A stretch of DNA of 64,000 nt. It comes from Rhizomys pruinosus (Eukaryota > Chordata > Mammalia > Rodentia > Spalacidae). The stretch lies in NCBI GenBank assembly GCA_009823505.1, contig VZQC01004543.1, forward strand, positions 725,163 to 789,162, read 5' to 3'. The notes below the pieces were generated by a model. The model was not told where the DNA came from. It ran no database searches and saw nothing but the letters and a program-made list of their open reading frames with translations. The position numbers and the translations under genes were made by a program. Below are positions 45,969 to 57,919 of this stretch, one piece after another. Position 1 is the first letter of the stretch, and every line of letters begins with the position of its first letter.

Positions 45969-46668
45969 GAAAAATATTATCACTGAAAGCAGCAACACCA
46001 GAAGAAATGGATTATGCTCATTATATTTCGAACATGTAGGGTCAGGTTAATAACATCTGCTTGTGGTCTGGGTGCTGTTCTGTGTCAGCAGGGATGAGAA
46101 AATGGAAGGCAAAGTTCATTTTCTTCCCCACATCATGCTGGATATACTGTTTAAACAACGAAAAGAGAATACGCCTTTTGTTGGAAGAATAGTTCAGAGA
46201 GAAATCAGAAGGAACAGTTCTGAGAACAAATTGTACCCACTCTGGGTTTAAACGACTCAAAGATTCAGATATTTTTGTCAAGGTACCATTGCATCCACCA
46301 CATCCTTGAAAACAGATAGAAGATAAACTATTTCCAACAGTGGTCACCATTGTTTATCCCATAATATTAAAATGCCTACAGTGGAAAAGAGAAGCTGAAT
46401 GTTCAGTCATGGGTAGTGCATCCACAGAGTGAAAGCTCATCCGGGACTCCTAGCTGACTGCCGAGGTTTCTGAGGTCTGTTTCTGTGGGATGTTGTGATT
46501 GTCCAGTTTGATGGTCATCTTTATCTGTTGCTGTTTGTTCTTTCACGTGGAAGCCTCACCTGAAGGGATGTTCTGCTGTCCGGGACTCTCTCATCAGGAA
46601 CTGCTGACCACCTCAGTGGGGCTTCCCCAGTCAATTTCTGCTGTATGTTCTGGACACTTGATTTGATG

Positions 46669-46671
46669 TTT

Positions 46672-46709
<38 letters not shown>

Positions 46710-46797
46710 TCTATCCATCATATATCATCTATTGTCTATTATCTATCTATCTAATCTATCATCTATCTATCTCTCTATGGTCTATCATCTATCTATC

Positions 46798-46840
<43 letters not shown>
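46669..46840. repeat. (TGTC)n/(ATCT)n microsatellite, interrupted
   Basis: Starts as tgtctgtctgtctgtc and changes to ATCT; two pure ATCT runs flank a degenerate centre. Confidence 0.96.
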
Positions 46841-47124
46841 CAACCATTCATCAATTCATCTTCTTACTATTGCTTGCTGTATACTGAATAAATTCACCCA
46901 TTCAAAAAAAATATAGCTATTGTAGAACATTCTCTGGACTGTACAGAATAAGAGGACACATATGACAAAACTGAAACAGTTTCAGCTTAATTCCACAAAT
47001 TTAAGGAGGTAGAAAAGAAAAGCATGTTAAAGAGGTAAGACAAATAAAACCCAAATCAAATGTTAATTACTGCTGAAATACTGGCAACAAGTTTAATCTA
47101 CAGACAAGTATTAGAAACAAAATG

Positions 47125-47130
<6 letters not shown>

Positions 47131-47187
<57 letters not shown>

Positions 47188-47192
47188 CAGAG
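47131..47192. repeat. (GA)n microsatellite
   Basis: A pure GA run followed by (GAGACA)n. Confidence 0.97.
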
Positions 47193-48210
47193 AGTGAGGC
47201 CTGAAAACCACTAAGAGAGCCTCAGAGAGCTCAGGGACAGCAAGGAGACCCTTCATACATGTGAAACTGGAGGTTCTCAAAGGATAAAAAGAGAAAATAT
47301 ATTTGAAAAAGTTAAAGTGACTATTTCCCAAACTTGAAGAAAACAAACTTTCAGTTCCTAGAGCTCAAAGAACACTTAGCAAAGGCATCATGATGAAAAT
47401 CACACACTATAATAAAACTACTTAGATCCAACAATAGGGGAAATCTTAAAAGCAAGCAGAGCAAAAGAACATATGGTGTTGAAAGAATCAAAGTTACTAT
47501 GACAACAGGTCACTTGTTAGACCTGATACCAGATAGGGGACAGTGACCATTTATCTTTAAAGTACCAAAACAGCAACATAATTACCATAATTACTAAAAT
47601 CTACATAAAATAACAATATACATAAAATAAAAGCATGATAAAGACTTTCTTCAGACATACAAAAACTGAAGGATAAAGGTAATTAATTGGAGAGAAAGAA
47701 ACAAAATGGAGTTACCTAAAGGAATGGAAACTACTGGCCATTGGTATATGTGATTAAATAGAGTATAAGTTTCCTCAACTTCTAAATCATGTGAAGAATG
47801 ATCGGTTAAGGCAAAATTTCTAACAATATATTGTAGGGCTTAGAACATGCACTGCATTAAATCCATGAGAGCAGTGGCATTGAGCCTAGGCATAGAGACA
47901 GAGGGCGCTGCTGTGAAGGTGGAGATGTGATGTGATTTGGACATAGACTGTGGTAAGTTAAAGGTGTGTTTTTATATCCCTTAAGGCAAATTCATAAAAA
48001 TATTGTGCAAAATATGTGCTCTATATGCTATATTAGAAAAGAAGAAAGCTGTCAAACCATGTCTCGGACTTGCACCTTAACATTAAAACGTTAGGAGAAT
48101 AATGGCAAGTAGGACCCAAAGGAAACAGAAAATAAGAACTGTATTGAACTAGAAAGTTGAAAAGTGACGGAATAAGTCAGGAAAAAAAATGGTTCAATAG
48201 AACTTATAAG

Positions 48211-48377
48211 CTTTTTTTTTTTTTTTTTTGGTCTTCTTTGAGACATGGGTCTCCTTGTAGCCCCAGCTGTCCTGGAACTCACTCTGTAGACCAGGCTGGC
48301 CTTGAACTCACAAAAGATCGCCCTGCCTCCTCTGCCTCCCGAGTGCTAGGATTAAAGGTGTGAGCCACCATGCCAGG
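48211..48377 (-). mobile_element. B1 SINE
   Basis: Poly-T, tgagacatgggtctccttgt, gtgctaggattaaaggtgtg. Likely duplication agaacttataa / agaatttataa. Confidence 0.93.
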
Positions 48378-48462
48378 CTAGAATTTATAAACTTTTAAGA
48401 AGACTGTTGAAGGGGAGGAGGAGAAGAAGTAAGAGGAGTGGGAAGAGAAAGAGGGAGAGATG

Positions 48463-48870
48463 GTGTTCTAGTTTATCTTCCATTGATGTGACAAAACACT
48501 CTGACTGACACCAACTTGGGGAGGAAGGGTTTATTCAGTTTACATCTCCTGGGTCACAGTTCCTCACTCAGGGAGCCCAAGGCAAGAACTCAGGGCAGGA
48601 CACCTGGAGGCAGGAGTGAAGCACAGGCCATGGAGGAAATGCTGTTCACTGGCTTGCTCTCTCTGGCTTCGTGCCCAGCCTGCCCTCTTATACATACACA
48701 ACAGCCCCCGGGTGGCCCACTCATTCGGTGGGCTGGGCCCTCCACATCCCTGCTCCACAATCAAGACAATACTCCAAGATGTGGCCACAGGCCAGTCCAA
48801 TGGAGCCAATTCCCCACTTGAGGCTCCCTCAACCCAGGTGTGTCAAGTTGACACCAAAGCTATCCAGCAC
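48463..48870 (-). mobile_element. MaLR-type LTR or related ~400-bp rodent repeat
   Basis: Aligns with 37052-37450: gacaaaacactctgactgac, acctggaggcaggagtgaag, gtgggctgggccctccacat, gtgtcaagttgacaccaaag. Confidence 0.65.
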
Positions 48871-49227
48871 AGAAGGGCAGGGGAGTGGAAGGGAGAGCAG
48901 GTGGGAGAACACACTGTTCAGCAGCAGGAGTGAAAGAAGCATCGGCAGTAGTCTCACAGATGTTAAAATGATAGTAAATTAATAGGACGACATAATGCCA
49001 ATATATTTGACAACAAAGAAGAAAATCCCATCTCACATTCAAGGAAATTATAGCAATATTGTAGAAGCTACTGTAGGAAGTTGAAGAAGCAAGACTCGAT
49101 CCTGGCTCAGTCTATATGATGAACATCTTCACCCTGATTCCAAATCGAGCAAACACATAGCAAAAGAAAATTATAGAGCTTTATTTCTGAGCATACACAC
49201 AATTCTTAGCAAGATTTTACCTAACTA

Positions 49228-49470
49228 GGGGCTGGAGAGATAGCCTAGTGGTTAAGAGCATCGACTGCTCTCGCAGAACACCTGGGTTTGATCCCTAGCA
49301 CCCACATGGTGGCTAAGAATCATCTGTAACTCCAATTTCCAGGAGACTCCAGTTCCAGGGGAATCCGGAGCCCTTTCTGCCCTCTGCAGCATTGCATGAC
49401 ACGGGTGCACAAACCTACATGCAGGACAGTACCACTCATACACATAAAAAAAATAAATAAAATTAAAAAA
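49228..49470 (+). mobile_element. B2/B3-type SINE, internal-duplication subfamily, with target-site duplication
   Basis: Flanked by aagattttacctaacta (49211-49227) and aagattttgcctaacta (49471-49487). Sense-strand form of the duplication: aactccaatttccaggagac tccagttccagg. Inserted in the old L1. Confidence 0.96.
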
Positions 49471-49981
49471 AAGATTTTGCCTAACTAAATCCAGCACACA
49501 GCGCACATTGTTGTTAATATACTAAGGTAAGAAAAAAAGCATATACTATATAAGTTGGCAACCATTCTCCCCTTCAGGACATGAGCTTGAATGCAGCCTC
49601 ACACACGGTAGGCAAGCATACCACCTCTGAATTGGATATCTAGCCTCCAATGCAAGCAGTTCAGAAAAGTAGAATAGTTCAGAAAAGCAGAATTCAAATG
49701 GCTTCCTTTCTCAGACAATGTGTTCATTGACAGGAAAAATTCTAAAGAATTTCCAAAATAATTATTAGAATTAATGCACAAATTTAGTAAGTTCTCTGGC
49801 TACAAGGCAAAATTAAAATACCTTTATATACTCTAGGAATGAATGATGAGTAATTAAAAATTTAAAATGTAACTAAAAATAGTACCAACAACTATGAAGA
49901 ACTTAAATATTAATCTAACAAGAGTATCAAAATAGGTAAATTGAAATATTAAACACTTGAAGCGTCAAGATGGATGCAAAA

Positions 49982-50550
49982 GCTAGAAGGGAGGTGGAGA
50001 GGAGAAGAGGGGAGAGGGGGAAAGGGAAGGGACGGAAGGCGATAGAGGGAGACGGATGGGGTAGTAAGATAAGAAGGGTCGGGAGCACAAAAGGAATGTA
50101 GGAGACGGAATGGAGGTGTGAGTGGAGAGGTGAGGGACGTGAGGTAGTGGGGGTAGAGAGGGCAGGGCGGGAGGCGAGGATGGAGGTGAGCGGGAAGGGA
50201 GGGGCGCGGTATGGTAGGGCGAAGGTTAAGAAAGGAAGGTGGAATGCGGAGTCTGAAAGGAGGGCGGAGTTGAGAGGATTGGCGTGTGCGGCAGGGAGTG
50301 CTGCAGCGGAGTGCGGGATGGGGAGGCGGTACCATGGTGCGCGGGGCTGCAGTGTACCGTTGGCTGGCGGTCTTTCTTTGCTGTCGTGCTTTGCGTCTTT
50401 GCGGGCTGGTGATTCCACTTGGTGCTTTCTTTCGTTCGTGCGTTCTTTCTTTTCGTGTCGTTCTTCGGTCCTTGACTCGCTCCCTCCCTCTCGCCCTCCC
50501 GCCCTCCCTTCCTTCCTTCCTCCCTCCCTCCCTCACCTAGCTACTTCCTC

Positions 50551-50602
<52 letters not shown>

Positions 50603-50620
50603 TCCTTCCTTTCTGTATTT
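49982..50620. other. CpG-rich purine/pyrimidine block inside the old L1
   Basis: 49982-50330 is almost all G and A on the plus strand (aagggaagggacggaaggcg); 50364-50620 is almost all C and T, ending in a pure (CTTT)n run (50550-50605) that abuts the tail of an antisense B1. By eye there are roughly three dozen CpGs in the first 500 bases, far above the rest of the window. One GC-box core (ggcagggcgggaggcg, near 50160) and one reverse core (cccgccctccc, near 50490) are visible. Not a recognised transposon and not a credible coding region. Could be an expanded SINE tail, an orphan CpG island, or error-rich assembly. Confidence 0.7.
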
Positions 50621-50624
50621 TTGA

Positions 50625-50757
50625 GAGAGTCTCCCTTTACCCCAGCTGTCCTGGAACTTGCTATGCAGACCAGGCTGGCCTTGAACTCACAGAGATCCCC
50701 CCACTCTGGTTCCCAAGTGCTGGGATTAAAGGCATGTATCACCATGCCCAGCTACAT
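50625..50757 (-). mobile_element. B1 SINE
   Basis: gagagagtctccctttaccc to gggattaaaggcatgtatca; its T-rich tail side merges with the (CTTT)n run. Confidence 0.9.
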
Positions 50758-51257
50758 GTCAGTTCTTTCTAAACTGATGCATAGATGCAGGATAACTCCT
50801 CTTAAATCCTAGCAGAATGTTATGGGTAGAAATTGGCAAACAGATTCTACAGTTATATGAAAAATTAAGGGTACTAGAATAATCAAAATGATTTTTGAGA
50901 AAGTCCAAGGACTTCTAGTACTAGATTCCCATAAACCAGGAGAGTAAGAGTAATCTCACTGAGAAGTGAGAGCAATTAAGACAGTGTGCCCTAGTGAAGG
51001 GACAGACATACAGACCATTGGACCAGAAAGAGGTGTGACATGAAATGGATACAATAACTGTAAAGCTTCTAGAAGAAAACCTGTGTAATGTTAGATGAAT
51101 CAAAGTTTTCAAAATAACAAACACTATCTGCAGTAGAAAAACCCCTCCACCCAGCCTCACCACAATGAAGAAAGTCTTTTCGAAAGGTGTTGTTAAGAGT
51201 GAAAAGCAACACAGACTGTGAGAAAATATTTGTAAATCACATATCCAATAAAACACT

Positions 51258-51410
51258 TGCTGGGCATGGTGGTGCATGTCTTTAATCCCAGCACTTGGGA
51301 GGCAGAGGCAGGTGGATCTCTGTGAGACTGAGGCCAGCCTGGTCTACATAGCAAGTCCTAGGTCAGCTGGGGCTACAGAGAGATTTTGTCTGAAAAAAGA
51401 CAAAATAACA
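51258..51410 (+). mobile_element. B1 SINE
   Basis: tgctgggcatggtggtgcat to gaaaaaagacaaaat, inserted between old L1 segments. Confidence 0.93.
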
Positions 51411-51995
51411 GTAACAACAAACTAAAAGCTTGCATTTCATACATTTAAATAACTACAAATTTAATGACAAGAAAACAAAGAGACGTGAAGAGCAAATAAG
51501 CCAATGAAAGATGGAAATTTGAATATATTATAAACGCATTTAATATTTAAATATATCATAAAAGTTTATTCAACACCTATTTGAATGTCTAAAAGAAAGA
51601 AAACACTCTGATTACATTAATTGCCAGCAAGGATTCCAAACACCTAGAACTCTCACACATTGCTGGTGGGAAAAAAAAAATGATAGCATATGTTGGAAAG
51701 TGGTTTGGAGGTTTCTTCTAAACATAATTTGGTATATAATCCAGGTCTCCTATGTCTAGGTATTTATCCAAGTGGAAAGAAATTTTATGTTCACAAGAAG
51801 ACCCATACCTAAATGTCCACAGCCCCTTTGATCTTGATTGTCCCCAACTGGAACCAACCCTGAATGTCTTCGCACTAGTGAGTAGACCATGAACAGCCAC
51901 GGAACGGATAAACGGTGAGGCGCACGGAGAATGGACGGCTGCGACAGGCCACGGCGTGAATCTGGAATGCATTTTGCTAACCGAAAGAAGCCAGA

Positions 51996-52330
51996 CTTGG
52001 CTGGGGAGATGACTCTGCGTAAAGCACTCATTGCGCATGTCAGGACCTGAGTTTGGGTCCTCAGAACCCACACACAGCTGGACTCCACAGCATACATCTG
52101 TATTCTGGCGCTTGTGGGCCAGCCAGATAGCCTACATGTTATCCAAGAGGAAACTGAGGCACAGAGTGGTGCATGCAGCAAGCAGAAACAAGGTGGAAGG
52201 TGAGGACCGATACCCAAAGTTGTCCTCTGATCTCTACATGCGTGCAGTGGCATGTCGCACTTGCATAAGCACGCACGCACGCACATACAAACACAAACAC
52301 ATCACACACACAAATACAACACACACACTC
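51996..52330 (+). mobile_element. B4-type SINE with degenerate CA tail
   Basis: ggctggggagatgactctgc, atgtcaggacctgagtttgg, a B1-like middle, aaagttgtcctctgatctct acatgcgtgc, then acgcacgcacgc and ACACA runs. Confidence 0.75.
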
Positions 52331-52370
52331 TCTGTCTTCCCTCTCCATCTTCCCTCTCTCCCTCCCCCTT

Positions 52371-52437
52371 CTCTGTCAGAAGGGGAGGAGGAAGAGGAGG
52401 AGGAGGAGGAGGAGGAGGAGAAAAGGAGGAGGAGATG
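52371..52437. repeat. (GGA)n microsatellite
   Basis: gaggaggaggaggaggagga with few interruptions. Confidence 0.96.
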
Positions 52438-52599
52438 AAGAGAAGCAGAAGCACCCAGGCTCACTACCTGATTCCAATTATGACAGTAATACAAAAATTT
52501 GTTTTGTAGGCACAGAAAACAGTATTTTCCAGGAGCCGGGGACAGGAAAAGGCTGACAGGGGCATATAACTGTTTTCTATCTTAATTGTGATGTCTAAA

Positions 52600-52817
52600 A
52601 ATGTATTGATTTTTCTTTAGGTGTATGAGTGTTTTGTCTGCATGTATGTAAGTGCGCCTATGACTACAATGCCCACAGAGGCCAGAGGAGGACGTCAGAT
52701 CCCCTGGAACTAGAGTTTTGGATGGTTGTTAGCAGCCATGTGGGTTCTGGGAACCGAGCCCAGAACTTCTGCAAGAGTAGCCAGTGCTCTTAAATGTGAA
52801 CCATCTTTCCAGCCCCA
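52600..52817 (-). mobile_element. B3-type SINE
   Basis: gtgtatgagtgttttgtctg, cctggaactagagttttgga, gggaaccgagcccagaactt, ctttccagcccc. Confidence 0.88.
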
Positions 52818-52837
52818 ACTGTGGTACTTTTAAAAAA

Positions 52838-52950
52838 CTCAAATAACTGGGGCTAGAGGCTCAGTGGTGGAGTGCTTGCTTAGTAAGCACAAGGTCCCTG
52901 TTTAATATCCAATACTGGATAACAAGCAAATAAACGATAGATAAATAACC
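52838..52950 (+). mobile_element. ID-like SINE (BC1/tRNA-Ala related)
   Basis: ggggctagaggctcagtggt ggagtgcttgcttagtaagc acaagg matches the ID core (A box and anticodon-stem region), then a decayed end and A-rich tail. Confidence 0.75.
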
Positions 52951-53194
52951 GTACCCTACAAAGGGTCAGTTTTACTTTAAACAAAGTGTGACTGAAGAAT
53001 ACATTTAAAAAATCCAGTAGAATTGGTTCTTCACTTCAACGACAGGTTTGGAAATGGTGACCAATGTTCCTGAAAGATATTGACCAAGGTTTACTTCTGT
53101 TTAGAACTTAGAAGTGTCTTTTTAAAATAATTTATACTTACTGGGACAGAAAAAAGTTCAGACATAGAATCAGAAGTGTTACTTAATAAGTTCA

Positions 53195-53262
53195 GAGTAT
53201 TGGGGTCAAACCTTGTGCACACTGGCCATGCACTCTGTCAACTGAGCTACAGCCCTAGGTCA
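53195..53262 (-). mobile_element. ID-like SINE fragment
   Basis: ggggtcaaaccttgtgcaca and gtcaactgagctacagccct: the ID core in reverse. Confidence 0.6.
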
Positions 53263-53519
53263 TATGCATTTGTAAACACATTATAAAATCTCCGACCTTT
53301 GCTCTCTAAATCTCCTCATTTGAATGCTGTAGTACAGTCATAAGTAAAGGAATGTTCAGGAAGAATTTGTTCAAGCTCAAATGGCCATTTAGTAAATCAG
53401 TGCTGTGCCATCCAAAGCCTAAATGTTGATTTTGAAAAGTTTACTAATTTTTTGTTTCCATTTATCCTGCCCTTGCTATCTATTGTCTATCTAACATCTA
53501 TATGTAGGTTTATATCTAC

Positions 53520-53550
53520 ATCTGTCATCTATCTATGCTTCCTCTATCAG

Positions 53551-53593
<43 letters not shown>

Positions 53594-53707
53594 CCATCTA
53601 TCATCTGTTATCATTGTATATCATCTATCTGTCAACTATCTACTTCTATCTTCTATCCATCTATCATCTGCCCATTATCTATCATCTATCCATCCATCAC
53701 CTGCCTG

Positions 53708-53758
<51 letters not shown>

Positions 53759-53965
53759 CCTATCTATCATCCATTACCTGCCTATTATCTATCTATCATC
53801 ATTGTATATCGTCTGTCATCTATATATCTCTATCATCTATGTATCCATCCATTATCTGACTATTATCTATCATCTATCAATCATCTATATCTATGTATCC
53901 TATCTATTCTGTCTATCTATCTATCTATCTATCTATGTCTGTCTGTCTGTCTGACTATCCATTAA
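53520..53965. repeat. (ATCT)n microsatellite, long and interrupted
   Basis: Three pure runs (about 53550-53590, 53708-53758, 53913-53936) within a degenerate ATCT/ATC field ending tctgtctgtctgtctg. The longest array of the window. Confidence 0.97.
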
Positions 53966-53976
53966 TTGTATATCTA

Positions 53977-54047
53977 CTTTTGCAGTGCTGATGGAACCCA
54001 GGGCCTTTTGCATGCTAGGCAAGAACTCTACTACTGAGCAACAAGTC
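53977..54047 (-). mobile_element. ID-like SINE fragment
   Basis: gatggaacccagggcctttt gcatgctaggcaagaactct actactgagca is an antisense ID core. Confidence 0.7.
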
Positions 54048-54059
54048 CTTGCCTTTTAT

Positions 54060-54290
54060 TTTTATTATCATTGTGGTTCTTATTTGCCATTTAGACCCTG
54101 GGCAGAATGGCAAACACATTACATGTATGATCTCAGTATCTGTAAGCCTCCCCGTGACCCCACGAAATAATTATCATTTTACCTAAGAGGAAACTGAGGC
54201 ATAGAGAAGTCAGATAACAAAGCCACACAGCCAGCAGCTTCATAGAGAAGGCTTCTCACACAGCTCTGTGACTACGCCTCTGTATGGCCA
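54060..54290 (+). mobile_element. MIR SINE fossil
   Basis: attatcattttacctaagag gaaactgaggcatagagaag tcag and aaagccacacagccagcagc give the MIR core clearly. Confidence 0.8.
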
Positions 54291-55826
54291 CTCATGACAT
54301 TTTACCTAGCTTATGGGTCTTAATAAGTGATTCATTTACCTTACTGATTCATTCAACACTTGCTGAGTGCTTAGGATTTCTTTTCAAGCTGGCAAGGTTT
54401 CTTTTTGTGTTTTCAGGAGAAAGTAAAATAAGGTTTAGCCGGGACAGAAGGGACTGCCGGTAGGGTAAGGCTTATTTCTAAAGAGGAGATGCAATGAATC
54501 CTTGTCTTTGAAGTGAACCTTCCATCCATTCACAGGCTGTCCACATGCTTGCCTGCAGAGATGCCAAGGGTGAAGGCCAGTTGGAAATTTCTGTGTCCTT
54601 GAGAGTTTTTCTGAGCCCCAACACCAACCAGTTTGCAGAGGCTTGGGCATATTTCTCTGTAAGAAGTGCTTTACCTTAAAGGAGCTTGTGACTCAGTGGG
54701 GTGAAAACACTGTTGCGGCTTTGTGTCCCTCACAAATGAAGTACTGACTCCAGCGTAATGGTACCTGGGGTGGAGCTTTGGGGAAGTGCTAGGTTTAGGG
54801 GAGCAGGCAAGTCACCAGCTGCAGACTCCTTAAAGTCTCGGCATCCTCGCATGAGATCCTCAGTATAGCGAATAACACATCTGTTTTTGTGTCAATCTCT
54901 CTCTTTCGTCAGTGACATACAGCATTAAGAACCATCACATATGTGACCTGGGGAAGGCTCTTAGCCTACATATGATTATGTGCAGCATATAATATGTGCT
55001 GAACAAATTCTGGAAGGAATTTTGTAAGAAGATAGCAGGAGAATGGGGACATAGAGTCTCCATGACTATTTTAACAATATACGGAAACTATTAGTTTAGT
55101 TTTAAAATAAAAAACAACTTATGGCAAAAGTAAACGTTTATGTCCTGAAATCATCCTCTACTACTGTGGGGCCCTGTGAAGAAGACAGATGGTAAACTTG
55201 ATGTTCTCAGCATCCAACTTAAAGGAACAATTATAGAATTTGCTTCAAGGGCACATTTGTGCTGCGCTGTGAGGCTGAAGCTGCTGATAAGACAGTTTTA
55301 GGTGACTGTCAGGGCTCCCTTAGGTCACCACTGGTGGGTGGTCTCTCCTGTCGCAGTTTTCCTCCCACAAGAGTGTTATAAATTGTCAGCAAATTACTAG
55401 CTTCTCAGTTTCTTTAAAGGAAGAGAACACACATCCTGCCCAGCAAGAGGCCAAGGTCCCCCCTGAACCTTATCTCCTAAGAGGGTGCCTAGCCCAGGCC
55501 TCTACCTTTGTTGAAAAGCTCTGTGCACAGCTTTAGCAGAAAATGGGTCCTGATATTTCAGACTTTGCTCTGGTTGGAATAGTGTGCCTGGGAAATGGAT
55601 GTGAACTCAGCATTCTTTGTCCTTCAAAGCACAAATTGACTGTTCTAACAAACATCTCCAGATCCACAAGGCCTGTTATTTATTGATAATTTGTGCAGTT
55701 CCTAGCAAGGCGTATATGACAGGAAAGGAAAAGGTGGCGACGGCCAGTGACACCACAGAAAAGGTAACTTCACTGAGTATGGCAGCATCGACCTAGAAAA
55801 AGAAAAATCAAGACGATTTCTCTTTC

Positions 55827-56035
55827 AGGGTCTGGAGAGATGGCTCAGTGGTTAAGAGCACTTACTGCTCCTGCAGAGTACCTGGTTTGGTTCTTAGCAC
55901 CCACATTGCAGGGGCTCACAACTGCCTGAAATTCCAGCTCCAGGGGATCTGACGCCCTCTTCTGGCCTCTGAGGGTGCCTGCATGCACATGGTACACATA
56001 AACTTAGGCACAGGCATGTAAAAAAATTGATCTTC
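55827..56035 (+). mobile_element. B3-type SINE
   Basis: ggtctggagagatggctcag, ccagctccaggggatctgac gccctcttctggcctctgag, then a diverged tail: close to classic B3. Confidence 0.9.
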
Positions 56036-56208
56036 AGAAGACCATTTCTCTTTGAAACAGATAGTTTTGGTTATGGCAGGGGTTGGGAGTATGTGTCTCC
56101 TTTGCTACTTGGAGTTGTACAAAACCATTGCATTTATGATTAGGTAAAAAGGAAAGAAAAGGATGTATAAATAAAAAATCAATCTCATCTCAAGTAGAGT
56201 ATTGAGTG

Positions 56209-56340
56209 TTTGGCTATAATTTGAACAATCTGGAAGCTGAGGCAGGAGAATTTGCAAATTTGAGACCAGCCTGGGTTATATAGTGAGTTCTATGACAGCC
56301 TGTGCTCCATAGCAATACTCCATCTCAAAACCCCAAATAA
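56209..56340 (+). mobile_element. Old B1/PB1-like SINE
   Basis: ctggaagctgaggcaggaga, ttgagaccagcctgggttat, catctcaaaaccccaaataa. Confidence 0.78.
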
Positions 56341-56520
56341 TGCTGCTGCTGATAATAATATTAAATATTGCTTGTTCAAGTGTAAGTTCCATAGTTAAAA
56401 ATGTTTCTATACTCATGAGATACTGGTTTATGCATTTTTGAAGAAGTAGAAATAACTATAATTCAGGAAAACCACATGAAATTCAAGTAAAAACGCCTTT
56501 TCTATGTCAGGATGATATTC

Positions 56521-56537
56521 CCCCCCCCCCCCCCGCC
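56521..56537. repeat. Poly-C tract
   Basis: An uninterrupted C run of about 14 followed by gccgag. Confidence 0.95.
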
Positions 56538-57264
56538 GAGAATGCATGCCTTATTCTTAATTTTAGAAGATGAGGGACAATTTGTTTTTTACATTTGGTT
56601 TTTTGGTGGCTTCTTAATTTGGGGGATTGATCAATTAAATTCCTGAGTCAGACTTTAGGAAAATAACTTTCACAGTGAGTTGGAGATTTGCAGATGAACG
56701 TGTTTGTTGTCACACTATAAAGGAAGTGGGTGCCCCATCTGTCTCCCACACAAGGTCATTCAGGAAGCTGGGAATTTGCTTCCTCAGAAAAGAGGGATGG
56801 ATACATGTCAGCAGGTCTGAGATGGCCTTGTCCTTGCAGAAATGTACAAGTGATAGTTAAGATCAGGCTTGTCATCACCACAACGTGGGGGAGATGAAGC
56901 ATACAGCTAAGGGAAGGATTTATCTTTTTTCCTGAGCTAAAGGAAGGAAGTCTTTTGAGACAGTAGTGTGTTTGGAATAGGGAGATAAAGGGATGTGCCC
57001 TTTGGCCCCTTGTGGAGAACAACAGAATTGATGTCAGGGCCTCTGTTCTCATGTTTTGCCTCTTTGGCCTGGAGACCTCCCCGAAAGGAAATGCCCAAAC
57101 ATTCAGAGAATTTGCAGAGCTTCTGATCCTGGATGTGAACTTGCCACATTGGCTGGCAGACAGCAGGACATCTGCTGAGGACCTGAGCCCTGCTTGCCTC
57201 TGGCATTTCAGAGATGTCTGTTGGTAAAAGGGTTCAGAAAATGGCATCATTTTATTTGATTTTT

Positions 57265-57385
57265 ATTATTAGAAACAGAGTCTTATGCAGCCCTGTCTGG
57301 CCTTGAATTTACTCTGTAGCCTCAAATGGTCTTGAACTCTTGCTTACCCTATCTCTGTCTCCCAAATTCTGGGATTACAGGTTTA
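57265..57385 (-). mobile_element. Old B1/PB1-like SINE
   Basis: gaaacagagtcttatgcagc, tcaaatggtcttgaactctt, cccaaattctgggattacag. Confidence 0.75.
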
Positions 57386-57919
57386 TTCTCCAACTCTTGG
57401 TTCATAAAACATTTATAAAATACCTTTTGGGTAGTATACACTTTGCCTAGACCTTTCTTCTACCTAGATTTGTATTTGAAAATCTCTACTACAGGTTTGT
57501 AAAGTAGAACTACTCCCATCGTTTGTCAGACAACAAGCAGAAGACACTCGCCCAAACTAGTGCTAGAACCACGTTCAAATCTAAACCGTGGTTGTAAGCC
57601 CTTGTTCTTTTGCCCTTCTGACTGTGGCCTGCCACTGATTCTGTTGGACATTCCGACTGTCCAAATGCATCTCAGACAAAGCTGGGTTTTGTCGACAACA
57701 TCACACTGGTTTTCGTGAGGTAGAAAGAGAAACACAAATCCAAATGCTCTTTTCATTTTATCAGTAAGTCTATAAGAACTGGATATAGCCATGGCCATGT
57801 TTGGCACCAAAACCCATCCTTGAAACTTGCAGGTTTTCTGCTTTAAATGACCATATCCTGCACTCGAGTCTAATGTGCCGGAGCCATAGAAGTATGCAGT
57901 GCCAGCAGGTGCCATGGTC

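Larger units (their letters stand above)
46960..51960 (+). mobile_element. Ancient L1 (L1M/HAL1-like) in pieces, interrupted by later insertions
   Basis: L1-like text reappears in the correct order on the plus strand. ORF1 region near 47430-47560 (ggggaaatcttaaaagcaag cagagcaaaagaac). ORF2 at 49010-49225 (agcaaaagaaaattatagag) and at 49690-49965 (attctaaagaatttccaaaa, aatctaac). ORF2 resumes at 50765-51255 (gtagaaattggcaaacagat tctac, caattaagacagtg) and ends at 51600-51960 (cacattgctggtggg). Breaks: GA repeat, B1, an LTR-like repeat, a B2/B3, the CpG-rich block and two B1s. Individually each piece is weak; the shared order makes the case. Confidence 0.65.

Noticed and set aside
50147..50812. 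221-codon plus-strand frame and the overlapping minus-strand frames
   Set aside because: Low-complexity purine/pyrimidine repeat plus B1; frames are open on both strands because of composition.
55733..55800. Hydrophobic minus-strand stretch after a tttctag, possible membrane exon
   Set aside because: No homology recognised and no donor in suitable place; likely chance.
57526..57915. Minus-strand CDVVDKTQLCLRC stretch considered as the missing Stab2 exon near residue 31
   Set aside because: The cysteine spacing and following residues do not match the expected CPDGYTMI-like sequence, and splice sites do not fit the phase.
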